A DNA stretch of 64,000 nt from Platanthera guangdongensis (Eukaryota; Streptophyta; Magnoliopsida; Asparagales; Orchidaceae). The notes beneath the pieces were generated by a model. The model saw nothing but the letters and a program-made list of their open reading frames with translations, was not told the DNA's origin and made no database searches. The stretch is from contig CM077157.1 of assembly GCA_039583875.1 (NCBI GenBank), positions 76,260,346 through 76,324,345 of the forward strand, written 5' to 3'. Positions within the stretch are counted from its first letter, which is position 1. Each line of letters starts with the position of its first letter. Position numbers and translations under genes: made by a program. Shown piece by piece: positions 22,978 through 32,713 of the stretch.

Positions 22978-23650
22978 GTGTGTGTGTGTGTGTATGAGTG
23001 TAACATGCTTAATATTCATGTTTTTAACTTGTCTTCATGCTTAGGTATGATAGGTTTTCCTCTTTTTCACCATGTCTTTTTCTTGAAAGAATTAGGATTT
23101 CATTCTTATGAATTTACAAAAGAGATTTGAAAAGTGATTTTGTTCTTTTTTTTACTTAGTTTTTCTTTTAGGATTGTAAAACCTCTTTTGTTCTTTTTAT
23201 TTTCTCTTCACCTTTTTATCACTTTTATGAATTCTTAAGAATGAAAAAGTTATAGATTTAATTTTTGAGCACGTTTGATTTTGACTTTATTTTGTAAAAC
23301 TTTTTGCTCATTCTCTTTTTATTTGTTCTTTTTATGTGTTTTGGGTAAGTTTTAGGAGTAGAAATCTTGTTATTTTAATTTATAAGCAACTTTGATTTTT
23401 CTTCGTTATTAGTGTGTGTGAGTGTATGAGCATAAATTTTCTTTTGTTCTTCTTAATTTTCATGCTGTGTGTGTGAGTGTATGAGTATAACATTTTATTG
23501 CTTTCCTCATTTATGAAGAGTGTGTGAGTGTAGGTGTTAAATTTTAATGCTTTCTTTTAATGCTTTGTTCAAATTATGTAGAGTGTGTGAGTGTAGGTGT
23601 TAGCTTTATTGCTTTCTTGAAATTCATATGGACTGTGTGTATTTGTGTGT
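22978..23650. repeat. Degenerate TG/TGTGAGTGTATGAG repeats in Athila LTR
   Basis: Dispersed simple repeats of TGTGTGTGAGTGTATGAGTATAAC type in AT-rich DNA; no coding signal. Confidence 0.6.
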
Positions 23651-24030
23651 ATTTATTTCCGCCTACTCGTTAAGAGTTAAATGGCGCATCGTTTTCATTT
23701 TCAGTCCTACTCTTTTGAGTAGGACTTGTAATTTTCTTTCTTTATTTTTCCGCCTACTCACTTGAGTTAAATGGACGGACTTTATTTCCCGCCTACTCGT
23801 TCGAGTAGGACTTGTAATTTTCTTTCTTTATTTTTTCGCCTACTCACTTGAGTTAAATGGATGGATCTTTATCTCCCTGTAAATATTTGAGAAAGCACTG
23901 TAATCGCATTTATTTTCTCCTACTTATTTGAGTAGGACTCGCTTTCATTTCAGTCCTACTCGTTTGAGTAGGACTTGCAATTTTCAGCTTTTTATTTCCC
24001 GCCCCAACTCGTTTGAGTGGGACTCGCAAA
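23650..24030. repeat. Minisatellite with TCCTACTC...GAGTAGGA hairpin core
   Basis: About seven degenerate 50-70 bp units in which CGCCTACTC and GAGTAGGACTTG recur. Several copies form a short hairpin (TCCTACTC-TTTT-GAGTAGGA). It lies in the Athila LTR; 24030-25010 is the remaining U5 with no gene. Confidence 0.65.
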
Positions 24031-25010
24031 TTTTAAATATGCAAATTTCTTTTATGTGTAACTTAGTTTCTGTTTAATTTATAATTTGGAGTGTGCGTGA
24101 GTTCTTGTTTTAGCTAACTTTTCAGTTTTCTAAATGTTTGTTATTTTTCTTGTGTCCCCTTCTTATAATCATTAGCGTTTAATTTCGAACTTGCGCCTCA
24201 CTAAATTATAAGCCGTCCTCATACCGATGTGTGGCTAATCGCTATTAGCCTCAGCATCGAAAAGCATTGGTACATTTTAAATGATTTCTAATAATTAAAG
24301 CTCTTTATTTTCATTTTAATTTAAGGACTTAAGGTTTACCCCGGGTTTACGACGCGTAGGACCACATATCGATGTGTGGGCCCTATTTTCGTAGTCCATA
24401 TACTAGCTAGCCGAGAGGCCGTGCATATGGACCGATCACCCCTGGGTAAATAGAGTTGCGTGCATACCCTCGAAAGAGGACAAGCGTAATTCTACCGTAT
24501 TGGGTTCCCCACCCAATAGCGGGGTTCTTAGCGTAAAGCGGGCGTTAAGAGGAATCCTTCGTCGGACTAACGTTCAGTCGAATAGTCTTAACGTTCAGGT
24601 GAGCAATATTCCTAGAGATAGGTGCGCTCACATTTGTGGAACCTCCACGGCCAAGTTGCCTTTTATTAAATTGAAAACTAAGTCCTATAATTATTAAAAA
24701 TTGTTTTAGTCTTAATCTGATTCGATGCCGAGCGTTAACCCTTCATCGAATATTTTCTAAAAAACATTTTTTTCGCTCCTTTACTTTTTTTCGTCTTTAC
24801 TTTACTAAAAAAATCCACCTTACTCTCAGTAAAATAATAGTCCTCCCAGAGGAGTAAGAATAGTCAACACAACCCCGAGAACAATACGACCTCGATATTC
24901 CCCCGAATATCGAGTACTACTTGCGATAGGTGCACTTGCCTACCCGAGCAAGCCCGCGGCGATCGACTCACCGAACCAAGCACAGTAAGAGTCTGTTCGC
25001 GGGCCCATCA

Positions 25011-25355
25011 ATAGATGTTACCTTTCCTTTTACCTATCAACATAGTTGTGTTGTCCTCTGATTTGATCTTGCATAAGGATTTACTAAAAGTCACTTGGTA
25101 GCCTTCATCACATAACTGACTGATGCTGATCAAGTTGTGCCTCAGTCCTTCCACATAGGCTACTTTCTTGAATGTGACTGTGCCAATCTGGACTGCACCA
25201 TATCCTTTTGTTAGTCCAAAGTTTGAATCACCAAATATGACTTTGGGTCCAAGCTTGGCTTTGAAGGATGCAAAATTGTCCTTGCTTCCTGTCATGTGCT
25301 TGGAGCACCCACTATCCAAATACTATTGCTGGTTTGATGTTGGATAGGTCTTCAC
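25011..25355 (-). pseudogene. A2 protease fragment
   Basis: Starts after the 40-nt junction, contains DSGCSKHMTGS and RHNLISISQLCDEGY and ends GKRKGNIY where the Athila LTR begins. A stop precedes the LDSG motif (about 25323). Confidence 0.85.
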
Positions 25356-25395
25356 CTGCACATAAAACAATTTACTTATTTTTGACCCAGTTTAC
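25356..25395 (-). other. 40-nt GT...AG gag-pol junction (A2)
   Basis: Same position, length and ends (AAG|GTAAACTGGG ... TGTGCAG|GTG) as in A1, containing the gag stop at 25372-25374. Confidence 0.5.
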
Positions 25396-27387
25396 CTTGG
25401 GCCTAGGTTGATAACCTTTAAATTCAGAAATAAATGACATCCCTGGTTGACTCTTATAACCTTCAGGATGATATCTCCTTGGAGGTATTATCCATTCAGT
25501 ATAAGGGTTAAATCTTTGGGATGAAGGACCCCTAGGTTTGGATTTTGATTTACCTTTGAAAAAGTTTTCAAAGCTCTGATCTCTGCTCGACGATCGTTGA
25601 GCTGAGTTCGACGATCTTGGGTCAGATCATCGAGCTCCATTCGAAGATCGACTGTGGCAGAGTTCAGGGTTTAGAGATCGTCGACCTGAGTTCGACGATT
25701 TTGCCTGAGATCATTGATCTCCATTCGGCGATCGTCTAGCTCCGTTCGATGATTTCTGTTGAACTCTTGTTTTCTTAGGTAAGTCAGAATTTTTCCTAGC
25801 TACCTCTGCAACTCCCTTACCTTTATCAGAAATAAACTTGATTGGGGTTGTTAATACTATAGGTTGGCTAGATGAGGTACCCAAGCCCAGTGTACTATTA
25901 AACCTTGAGTTCACTGTGCTTGCGATGTCCATTAGTTTGATACTTCTCCCATTGATGGATTCTTCAAACTTTTTGGCCTCTGATAGTTCACTTTTCAGTG
26001 AGGCTATCTGCTCCCTACAGCATTCCAACTCCCCAGAGAGTTTGAGGTTTTTTGATTTTAAGGTATTGTGTTCAGATAATTGATTTCTGAGAGAAATGAT
26101 TTCCTTCTCAGATTTTAATAAGTCTAAACATAGTGCTTTAAACTCATACTTGAATTCCTCAGAGTTAAAATCAAAAGAACTTATTACATAGTCCTCTTCA
26201 AATTGAGTCTCTGAGTCTGACTCTGACTCTTCTGCATCAGAATTGTGTTGTGAGGCATTGATAGCCATCATGCAGAATTCCTTTTCATCGGCATCATCTT
26301 CATCATCACTTGAGCTGGATGAAGCTTCTGATTCTTCTTCTGTCTCACTCCAAGTTTCAGCAATAAATCCCTTCCTTGTGTGTTTGTTCTTGCTGGAGGA
26401 GGGTTTGCCATTGCTATTCTTCTTGAAGTCCTTGTCTTTTCTTCTTTCTTTCTTGTCCTTTCTGTCCTTGTTTTTATTTTCTTGACAGTCAGGCACAATG
26501 TGGTCTGGTTTCCTGCAACCAAAACAGATAATCTCTTTGTTATTTGATTTATCATACCTTGGCTTGTCATGCTCTTTGTATGATCTTTTTCTGAAGTCCT
26601 TTCTGGCCATTTTGTAAAATCTTTTGGCCAGTAGACTTAGCAATTCCTCATTGCCCGTGACCTTGTCTTCATGCTGATCTTCAGTGGCTTTGAAAGCTAT
26701 TGACTTTTCCTTTCTTGTGGCTGGTGAGGCAGCCTTCTGCTCTTCTTCTCTATTCTTAATGATCAGCTCATAAGACTTGAGCTTGCCCAAGAGAGCTTCA
26801 GTGGTGATCTCATTTAGACTTCTGGCATCCTTGATTGGCCAGATCCTTGAGTCCCACGTGCTTGGGAAGCACATTAGGATTTTATCATTTAGCTCAGTCA
26901 ATGAGATCTCTTTGTCCAAAGTTTTCAGCTCATTGACTATGAGACTGAGTCTGTTATACATGTCTGCTACTGACTCAGCTTCTCCTTTCTTGAAATTCTC
27001 ATATTGGGTTATGAGGTGAGATCTTCTGTCTTTTCTCTTATCAGCAGATCCTAAGACTATCTCAGATAGCTTATCCCAGATGTCCTTTGTTGAGTTGCAT
27101 TCAGCTATCTTTTGGAATATCTCATCAGACATAATCTGAGCTAGAATGTTCATAGCCTTTGCATCTTCCAATTTCCATTTCTTTATTTCTGTATCTGTTC
27201 TTGAGGGAGGTGGAACAACATTTGTACTTATGTTCTTTGGAGGTCTTGGACACACTGTCAAAACAGAATTGAAAATGTCCTCATCAATAGAGTACATGTA
27301 CAGTCTAATCCTTGCCTTCCAAAGTGCAAACTTAGATAGATTGCACACTGGAGGTCTGGTGCTAGCATAATCTTTGTTTTGGGTCAT
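25372..27387 (-). pseudogene. A2 gag, open for 558 codons then stopped
   Basis: The longest intact gag of the window: ATG at 27385-27387 (MTQNKDYASTRPPVCNLSKF), UBN2-like capsid region, zinc knuckle CFGCRKPDHIVPDC with Gly replaced by Asp, basic linker, acidic Ser/Glu-rich segment and a coiled-coil-like stretch. It is open to a TGA at 25711, inside the palindrome-encoded SSN..RRS repeat, in a CpG-containing word. Coding then continues in frame through FNPYTEWIIPPRRYHPEGYK to the junction stop. Confidence 0.88.
25585..25760 (-). repeat. Palindrome array inside A2 gag
   Basis: Seven or more TTCGACGAT/ATCGTCGA words, several decayed by transitions at CpG. Confidence 0.75.
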
Positions 27388-27479
27388 GATTTGTGAAGAA
27401 ATAATCCTAATAACAAACTTAAACGAGCAGATCTAATTGGAGGAATCTTTGGGTTCAGGTGTTAGCATGTACAACCACT

Positions 27480-27570
27480 AAGGTATGGTAGTTTAACCAA
27501 CCTGAAAGATGTGGTATTTTTAACCAACCTGGCAGATGTGATATTTTTAACCAACCTGGCTCTGATATCA
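27480..27570 (-). repeat. PBS-proximal tandem repeat and altered PBS (A2)
   Basis: Three copies of an AACCAACCTG...TATTTTT unit (about 29 bp) lie directly downstream of the PBS in element sense. The PBS (27560-27570) reads TGATATCAGAG, one base off the usual TGGTATCAGAG. A1 has only one such unit. Confidence 0.75.
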
Positions 27571-27572
27571 AT

Positions 27573-29033
27573 TGAAAGTACAAGCTAGATCTGATATACT
27601 CTAGAGGGGGTGAATAGAGTATGGTGCTTGCTAAAAACTTTTTACAACTGTTGTTGTATTCCTAAGTGAACAGGGAAGCAAATAACATAAAGTAAATCTA
27701 AACACAGAACAATCACAGATCAATCACAAAGCACAATCAGAAAATAAAAGAAAAACAAGCAACCAGAAGACACAAGGAGCTATAGTGGTTCACCAACCAA
27801 TCTGGGTACATCCACTCTTCTACCACCCTAGGTAGGAATCCACTGCAGGATGAGTTGATCAGGTGTCCTGGGCAACAATGAGCTTTTGATAAGGTGCTCA
27901 AAAAGCAAACCAGATTTTTTGATCAGGTGTCTTGCCACCACTGAGTTTTGATAAGTTCTCAGAAACCAATCACAAACTTTTGAAGGGAGTTTGAAAAACC
28001 CTTTACAATAGAGAGAGAGAGAAAGGGATGAGATGATCTTCTCTGTCAACAGTCAGAGAGAAGATAGTGGATGTTGTCAAAGCTCCCCCTGAGATCTTGA
28101 GTTGTTCAGGAAGTGAAGCTTTGCAGTAGGGTGATAGGCCTTCAGATGATTTGATCTCCAGCAAAAGATGATTTCAGCAACAGCTGAAATGTGAGGTGTC
28201 TGGAGTCTTGAATGATGATGGCCTTTGAACACTTGAATCAAGAGAGATCTGAAAATTTCAGTTGGTTGATCTCCTTTTGTGATGTGTGTTCTTGTATGAA
28301 TTTTTGAGACTGGGAATGTCTGCAACTCTCTTTCTTTCTCTTGTGTAATTATTGTTGTAAGAGTTGTAATTCTTGTTGTTGCAGAGAATTGTTGTTTCAG
28401 AAGTTGTTGTTGTTGAATAATTATATTTCTTTTATTCCTTTGGTCTGAATAAAAATGATCCTCTGTCCAAGATAGTCGTTAGCCTGTCATAAATGTCTTC
28501 CTTAACTGCATTTTGTCTTCTGGAGGAAAGTCCAATAAAACATTCCTTGAAAATTCCTTGAAACTTGCTCCAGATTAATTAAAAACAGCTACAGGATCTC
28601 TGACATAAATGCTGAGAATAATTCCACAACTGTCTGAATTTGAATCTTGAGAAATGTCTAACTATCGTCGAACTGAGCTCAGAGATAGAGTATCAAACTG
28701 AAGTTAAGAACGTCGATCTGAGCTCGAAGATTGTCGAATGGAGTTCGACAACTCGTTGTAGTTGAGCTCAGAGATCATCAAATGGAGTTCGACGATTCGT
28801 CTAGGTGAGCTCAGCGATCGTCGAATGGAGTTCGACGATTCGTCGTCCTGAGCTTGACGAAATGACTTGGTATCCAAAACTAAAAAACCTTGTCTTGAGG
28901 GCAGCTTCCAAACCTAACTACTAACCCTTAGACTCAATTCTAATTGACCTTTAGATCTATACAATGTGGTCAAGACAGGTTTCCTAAGAGACATAGTGAT
29001 CTTTGCCCAAATCTGTAATAGGGTGTTCCAACA
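27573..29033 (-). repeat. 5' LTR of element A2
   Basis: The LTR is 1461 bp and shares its ends with A1 (TGTTGGAACACCC...CTTTCA). The U5 hairpin is at 27594-27622 (8-bp stem, G/C-run loop). The TATA-like region near 28430 reads GGAATAAAAG on the minus strand. Confidence 0.9.
28665..28862. repeat. Palindrome array in U3 of A2 LTR
   Basis: Around ten TCGTCGA/TTCGACGA words, a shorter array than in A1. Confidence 0.8.
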
Positions 29034-30047
29034 GCAGCTTCTGTTGGCCACAGTTTCCCTTGTGCTCGAGGTACCCACCGTTCTCTAGCTTCCTTTTCTG
29101 GACCTTACTCGGACTTGGACTTTCCAGTGAGGGATCTCTGATCGTGGCGAACCTTTTGATAAAGAGAGCTGTGAGTTCAATGTAGCTGCTTATCCTTTCT
29201 TCATGTAGAGAACGAACCCATGCTCGAGCTTCCCCTTTCAATGTTGTTGGGAACGTCTGGACCATGAGTGCCAATGGGTTGTCGGTTCCGCTAAAATTGT
29301 GGATTTCAATGTCGTCTTTCGGGTCTGATTCTGTCCCGGAGTCAAATGAGTCGTAGTTAGGCAGATGTTTACTCGGCCCTAGCTTTGTGGCCGAGCCATC
29401 GACTGTCATCCTGCTTCCGGGATTCCCCTCATAATGAGGACTGGCGAGGTGGCGATCATGCATCTCCTAGAATGGTGTCATGGGCGCGGGGGATCTATTT
29501 GTGCTTCAGAACTCCTTCTCTATATCGTACTCCTTGTGTGGGCAGTGTCTGGTTAAAGAGGAGAGTTCTCCTGATGGTTGTAAGTTAGCTTGCTTGAAAG
29601 GCTGAGGAGCTCTTAGCATGCAGGATGCCGGATCATTCTGAATTGTGTGCATCATGCCTGTGCAGGCGGTACTTAAAGGGGGATGTTCTTGAAGTGGACG
29701 TTGCCCCCCAGTCCCCTGAGGGTCACGACGATGGTTGTCTCCATGGCGCTTAACTTGACGCCGCTCTTCTTGTCTCTCGAGGGCTTGTTCCTATTGTTGC
29801 AGAATTTCTTGGGCCGGGCGATGATTTGGCTGCGGCCGGGGAACGACTAGTGCTGCTAAACTTCTGAGTAGGGTGAGCATTTCAATTTGTTGTTCTTTTA
29901 TCTGATGGATGCGTCTCTCGAGGGTGTTAACAGCTGCGTACGCAACCTTTGCCTTTTTGGTAAGCTCACAAGCGAGCTGGTGCGTGTCGGTTTGGTAAGT
30001 CCTCCGAGGATGACTCCTTCAGCAGCGCGGGCGCCTCTTTTTGCCAT
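29034..30047 (-). pseudogene. Gypsy B gag, N-terminal part
   Basis: Start taken at the ATG at 30045-30047 (MAKRGARAAEGVILGG), 70 bp after the PBS. Several stops and probable frame breaks follow (about 29897, 29470 and others). The clear conserved part is 29034-29463 with LMVQTFPTTLKGEARAWVRS and ALFIKRF, matching the retrotransposon gag family of gypsy elements. The ORF then runs into the A2 LTR, where the coding is artificial. Confidence 0.75.
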
Positions 30048-30133
30048 TAGAGCAAGACTTTGAAGCGATTGAGCTGGTGATCTAACTCTTTCGAAGGATG
30101 TTGGGAATCGGGATCCCACAGACGGCACCAAAC

Positions 30134-30465
30134 TGTTGCGGACTAACTCGATGCCCAGGTCGGACAAGATTTGCTCGGACCGTCTTAGCTCACGAGGCGG
30201 TCGAGCGCGCACACAATCAATGAAAGTAGAAGGTTGGCATAAGATGTGATGACATGGAAAAACCCCTTAAAAGGGTAAAAAACCACGTGACCGGGTCTAC
30301 GCCAATCAAATTCCACTAGATTCCGGTGATTACAGTGTATTAGAGAATCGGGGCGACAGGCCGCTCCCGTTAAAACTTGGGGGAGAGAGAGACTACGGCT
30401 CCCGACGGGCAACAGACTACGCCGCGGGAGCAACTTGGATGTTGAAATGCGTGGGTGGTCCTGGT
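30134..30465 (-). repeat. Gypsy B 5' LTR, U5-side part
   Basis: Starts at the PBS-proximal CA end (plus-strand TG at 30134) and is cut by A3 at the CTGGT target site (30461-30465). Confidence 0.7.
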
Positions 30466-30654
30466 TGTTGGATCCCTAGTAAGATTTGAGGTAGGTTCAC
30501 TATGTTAGGATCATATGACCCACAATGTATAGTCAGGGTCATAGTTGTGTCCTAGAGTGTAGGCCAAGTCCTTAGAGTCAACATCACATGGACCAGTTAT
30601 CAACAAGACTGCCAGAGACTTAAGACTTAGAAGATTTCAAGACTCTGTAAAGTG

Positions 30655-31530
30655 AGTTCAACGTTTGTCGAACTCAGGTCGACGATAGTCGTGCTCAGCT
30701 CGACGATCTCAGAGTAAATTCTCTGAGTTGAGCTCGACGAACTTGGTACTCAGGTCGACGAAAACTTGGACACTACAGCAACACTTCAAGTTCAGAGAAC
30801 ATCAAGATATTCTAAGTCCTTAGTATCAAACTTTGGTCGACGAACTTTGTTCTAAGCTCGACGAACTTTATTCTTTGGTCGACGAATCTTTGGACTACTA
30901 CAGCATTCTGTCCAGACTATTTTCTCTAGTCTCAGGTCGACGAATTCAGTTCTATGCCCGACGAATTCTGGATTATCTACTTCAACAACTTAGAACCGAA
31001 AGACTTGTGTCGACACTCAGAGTATATGTCGACACCAACTGAGTCGACACTAGAAGAACTTGTGTCGACACCCAGATCATCAGTCGACACTTTAGAAAGG
31101 TTGTGTCGACACCACACAGAAGACTTGTGTCGACACAAAGGATATCAGTAGACACCACCTGTGTCGACACCAGGAGTAATTGTGTCGACACACAGAATAT
31201 TTGACAACTCCAGAAACTCAGCTCGATGAAATCAAATCTTAGGACGACGAATTCTGGAGACCTTAACTTTCATTTCAGATACAACTGTGAATATTCTAAG
31301 TCCAGAAAAGTTGTTGAACTCCAGTCGATGCACACAGTTATCAGCTCGACGAACTTCAGACACAAAAGGCAAAGTTTTTGAAGCATACGGTTCTGTTATC
31401 AGATCGACGATCTTGGAACTCAGCTCGACGAGCAGAAGTTATCTGATTGACGAACACAGCAACTCAGCTCGACGAACTGTGGACTCAGCTCGACGAATTC
31501 TGTCATCAGTTCGACGATTCCAGACTTAGC
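30655..31530. repeat. Composite palindrome array in A3 U3
   Basis: TCGACGA-type words at 30655-30965 and 31220-31530 flank a block at 31005-31195 with ten GTGTCGACAC-type words. The A-type and B1-type arrays are thus combined in one LTR; the 3' LTR repeats it at 41715-42590. Confidence 0.88.
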
Positions 31531-31764
31531 ATTTATTCCTTCTGTCCCTAGTCTATGACAATAATTTCTGAATGATTAATGGTAAAATATTCTCTGAATA
31601 TTACCGTTGGATGGTACATTAATCACGGCTTTCATCAGAATTATTGTTTTCCATTTTTCCAAGGGACAGTTGGGGAAAGGAATCAATGCAGCATATTTTC
31701 AAGGACCGCCAGCATTGATTGTCGCAGAAGGATTCAAATTTCGAATGGAAATTCCCTCAGGAAA

Positions 31765-31771
31765 TATAAAA
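31765..31771 (+). promoter_or_regulatory. TATA box of A3 LTR
   Basis: AATATAAAAGAG downstream of the array; the same sequence is present in the 3' LTR near 42826. Confidence 0.7.
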
Positions 31772-32604
31772 GAGATTTTTCTCTCTTTCCTGATAGTATA
31801 TGAGACGAAAGAAAGAAAGAACAAATCAGAGCACCAGAAAAATTACAGAGACAACATACACAGACACAGAGATTTTCAATCAGTCTGTCTTCAATAGCTT
31901 CTCTGATCCTTTCACAAAAGCTCTGATACAAAAAGAACATCTGCTTTCAGAAGAAGAATAACAATCATATAAAATCAAGATTCTTCTTACTTCAACACTC
32001 AAGGACTTCCAAGGACAACAACTGTCAAATCTGCCAAGAAGATCCTGCAGATAAAGGCTAAAAGCTTGAAGGCCTATCACCCTGCAGCAAGGCTTCCATA
32101 TTTTCGTGAACCATTCAATATTTCAGGGGGAGCCATTTTCTACCATCAATATCCACAAGTATTCTCTCTGATTGTTGATAGAGAAGATATAATTAACTCT
32201 CTCACCCCCACTGTGTAAAGGGTTGTCATCTCCCTCCAAAAGTGATTCCTGGTTACAAGTCACCTGATCAAAAGACTTGGGGATTTGGTTTTTGAGCACC
32301 TAATCAAAAGCTCATTGGTGTCAGACACCTGATCAAAAACCTGAGTGGATTCCTACCAGGGTGGTAGAAGAGTGGATGTACCCAGGTTGGGGAACCACTA
32401 TAAATATCTTGTGTCATCTAGTTTCCCTCTTTCTTTTGTTTTCTTGTTGTGACTGTGGTTGTTAGTTTCTGTGCTTTTTCATTTTGATTTATTTACTACT
32501 GCACTTAGACTAATCTGCATTATCCAGTAGAGAATCTTATAAAACTCTAAATATTGTATTCACCCCCCTCTAGAGTATTTCTGATCTATCTGCTCACTTT
32601 CAAT

Positions 32605-32616
32605 TGGTATCAGAGC
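32605..32616 (+). other. Primer binding site of A3
   Basis: TGGTATCAGAGC, initiator tRNA-Met type, two bases after the LTR. Confidence 0.92.
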
Positions 32617-32713
32617 AGGTTCCTTTGGTTGTACAAGCTAACCCTTGAACCAAAGATCCTTTGTTAGATCTAAATCTTATTTTTTATTTTCATTTAGATT
32701 TATATACACAGCT

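Larger units (their letters stand above)
21139..25010 (+). mobile_element. Athila-like Ty3/gypsy retrotransposon, 3' part, interrupted by B1
   Basis: Integrase C-terminal half, the CATTGGGGACAATGTT motif typical of the region after Athila pol, then a long AT-rich LTR ending CCCATCA at 25010. That end abuts A2's protease sequence exactly where A1's homologous sequence resumes, so Athila is inserted in A2 (predicted target duplicate ATAGA, 25011-25015). B1 interrupts it at 21138/21139. The LTR start is not resolved, somewhere between 21900 and 22400. Confidence 0.85.
25011..29033 (-). mobile_element. Sirevirus-type retrotransposon A2, interrupted by Athila
   Basis: 5' LTR 27573-29033, PBS, near-complete gag and the first half of the protease/GAG-pre-integrase. 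The rest must lie left of the window beyond the Athila insertion. Closely related to A1. Its outer LTR end cuts a gypsy gag gene at 29033/29034, so A2 sits inside gypsy B (predicted duplicate GCAGC, 29034-29038). Confidence 0.92.
29034..30465 (-). mobile_element. Ty3/gypsy element B: gag, PBS and inner part of 5' LTR
   Basis: Minus-strand gypsy remnant. LTR end ...GCAACA at 30134, then GTTTGGTGCCGTCTGTGGG, a PBS region typical of Tat/Retrosat-like gypsy elements, then gag. A2 interrupts gag at 29033; A3 interrupts the LTR at 30465, and the LTR continues at 43671. Pol is off-window. Confidence 0.8.
30466..32602 (+). repeat. 5' LTR of A3
   Basis: TGTTGGATC...CTTTCA. U3 carries a composite palindrome array, TATA box at 31765; U5 carries the conserved C-rich-loop hairpin near 32552-32580 (imperfect here, 9 bp perfect in the 3' LTR at 43612-43642). 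Confidence 0.95.

Noticed and set aside
31607..31897. ORFs in A3 LTRs (also 42668-42967)
   Set aside because: Duplicated in both LTRs, overlap the TATA box and leader; regulatory not coding.
32605..32616. tRNA gene at the TGGTATCAGAGC sites
   Set aside because: Only the primer-complementary bases are present; no tRNA cloverleaf.
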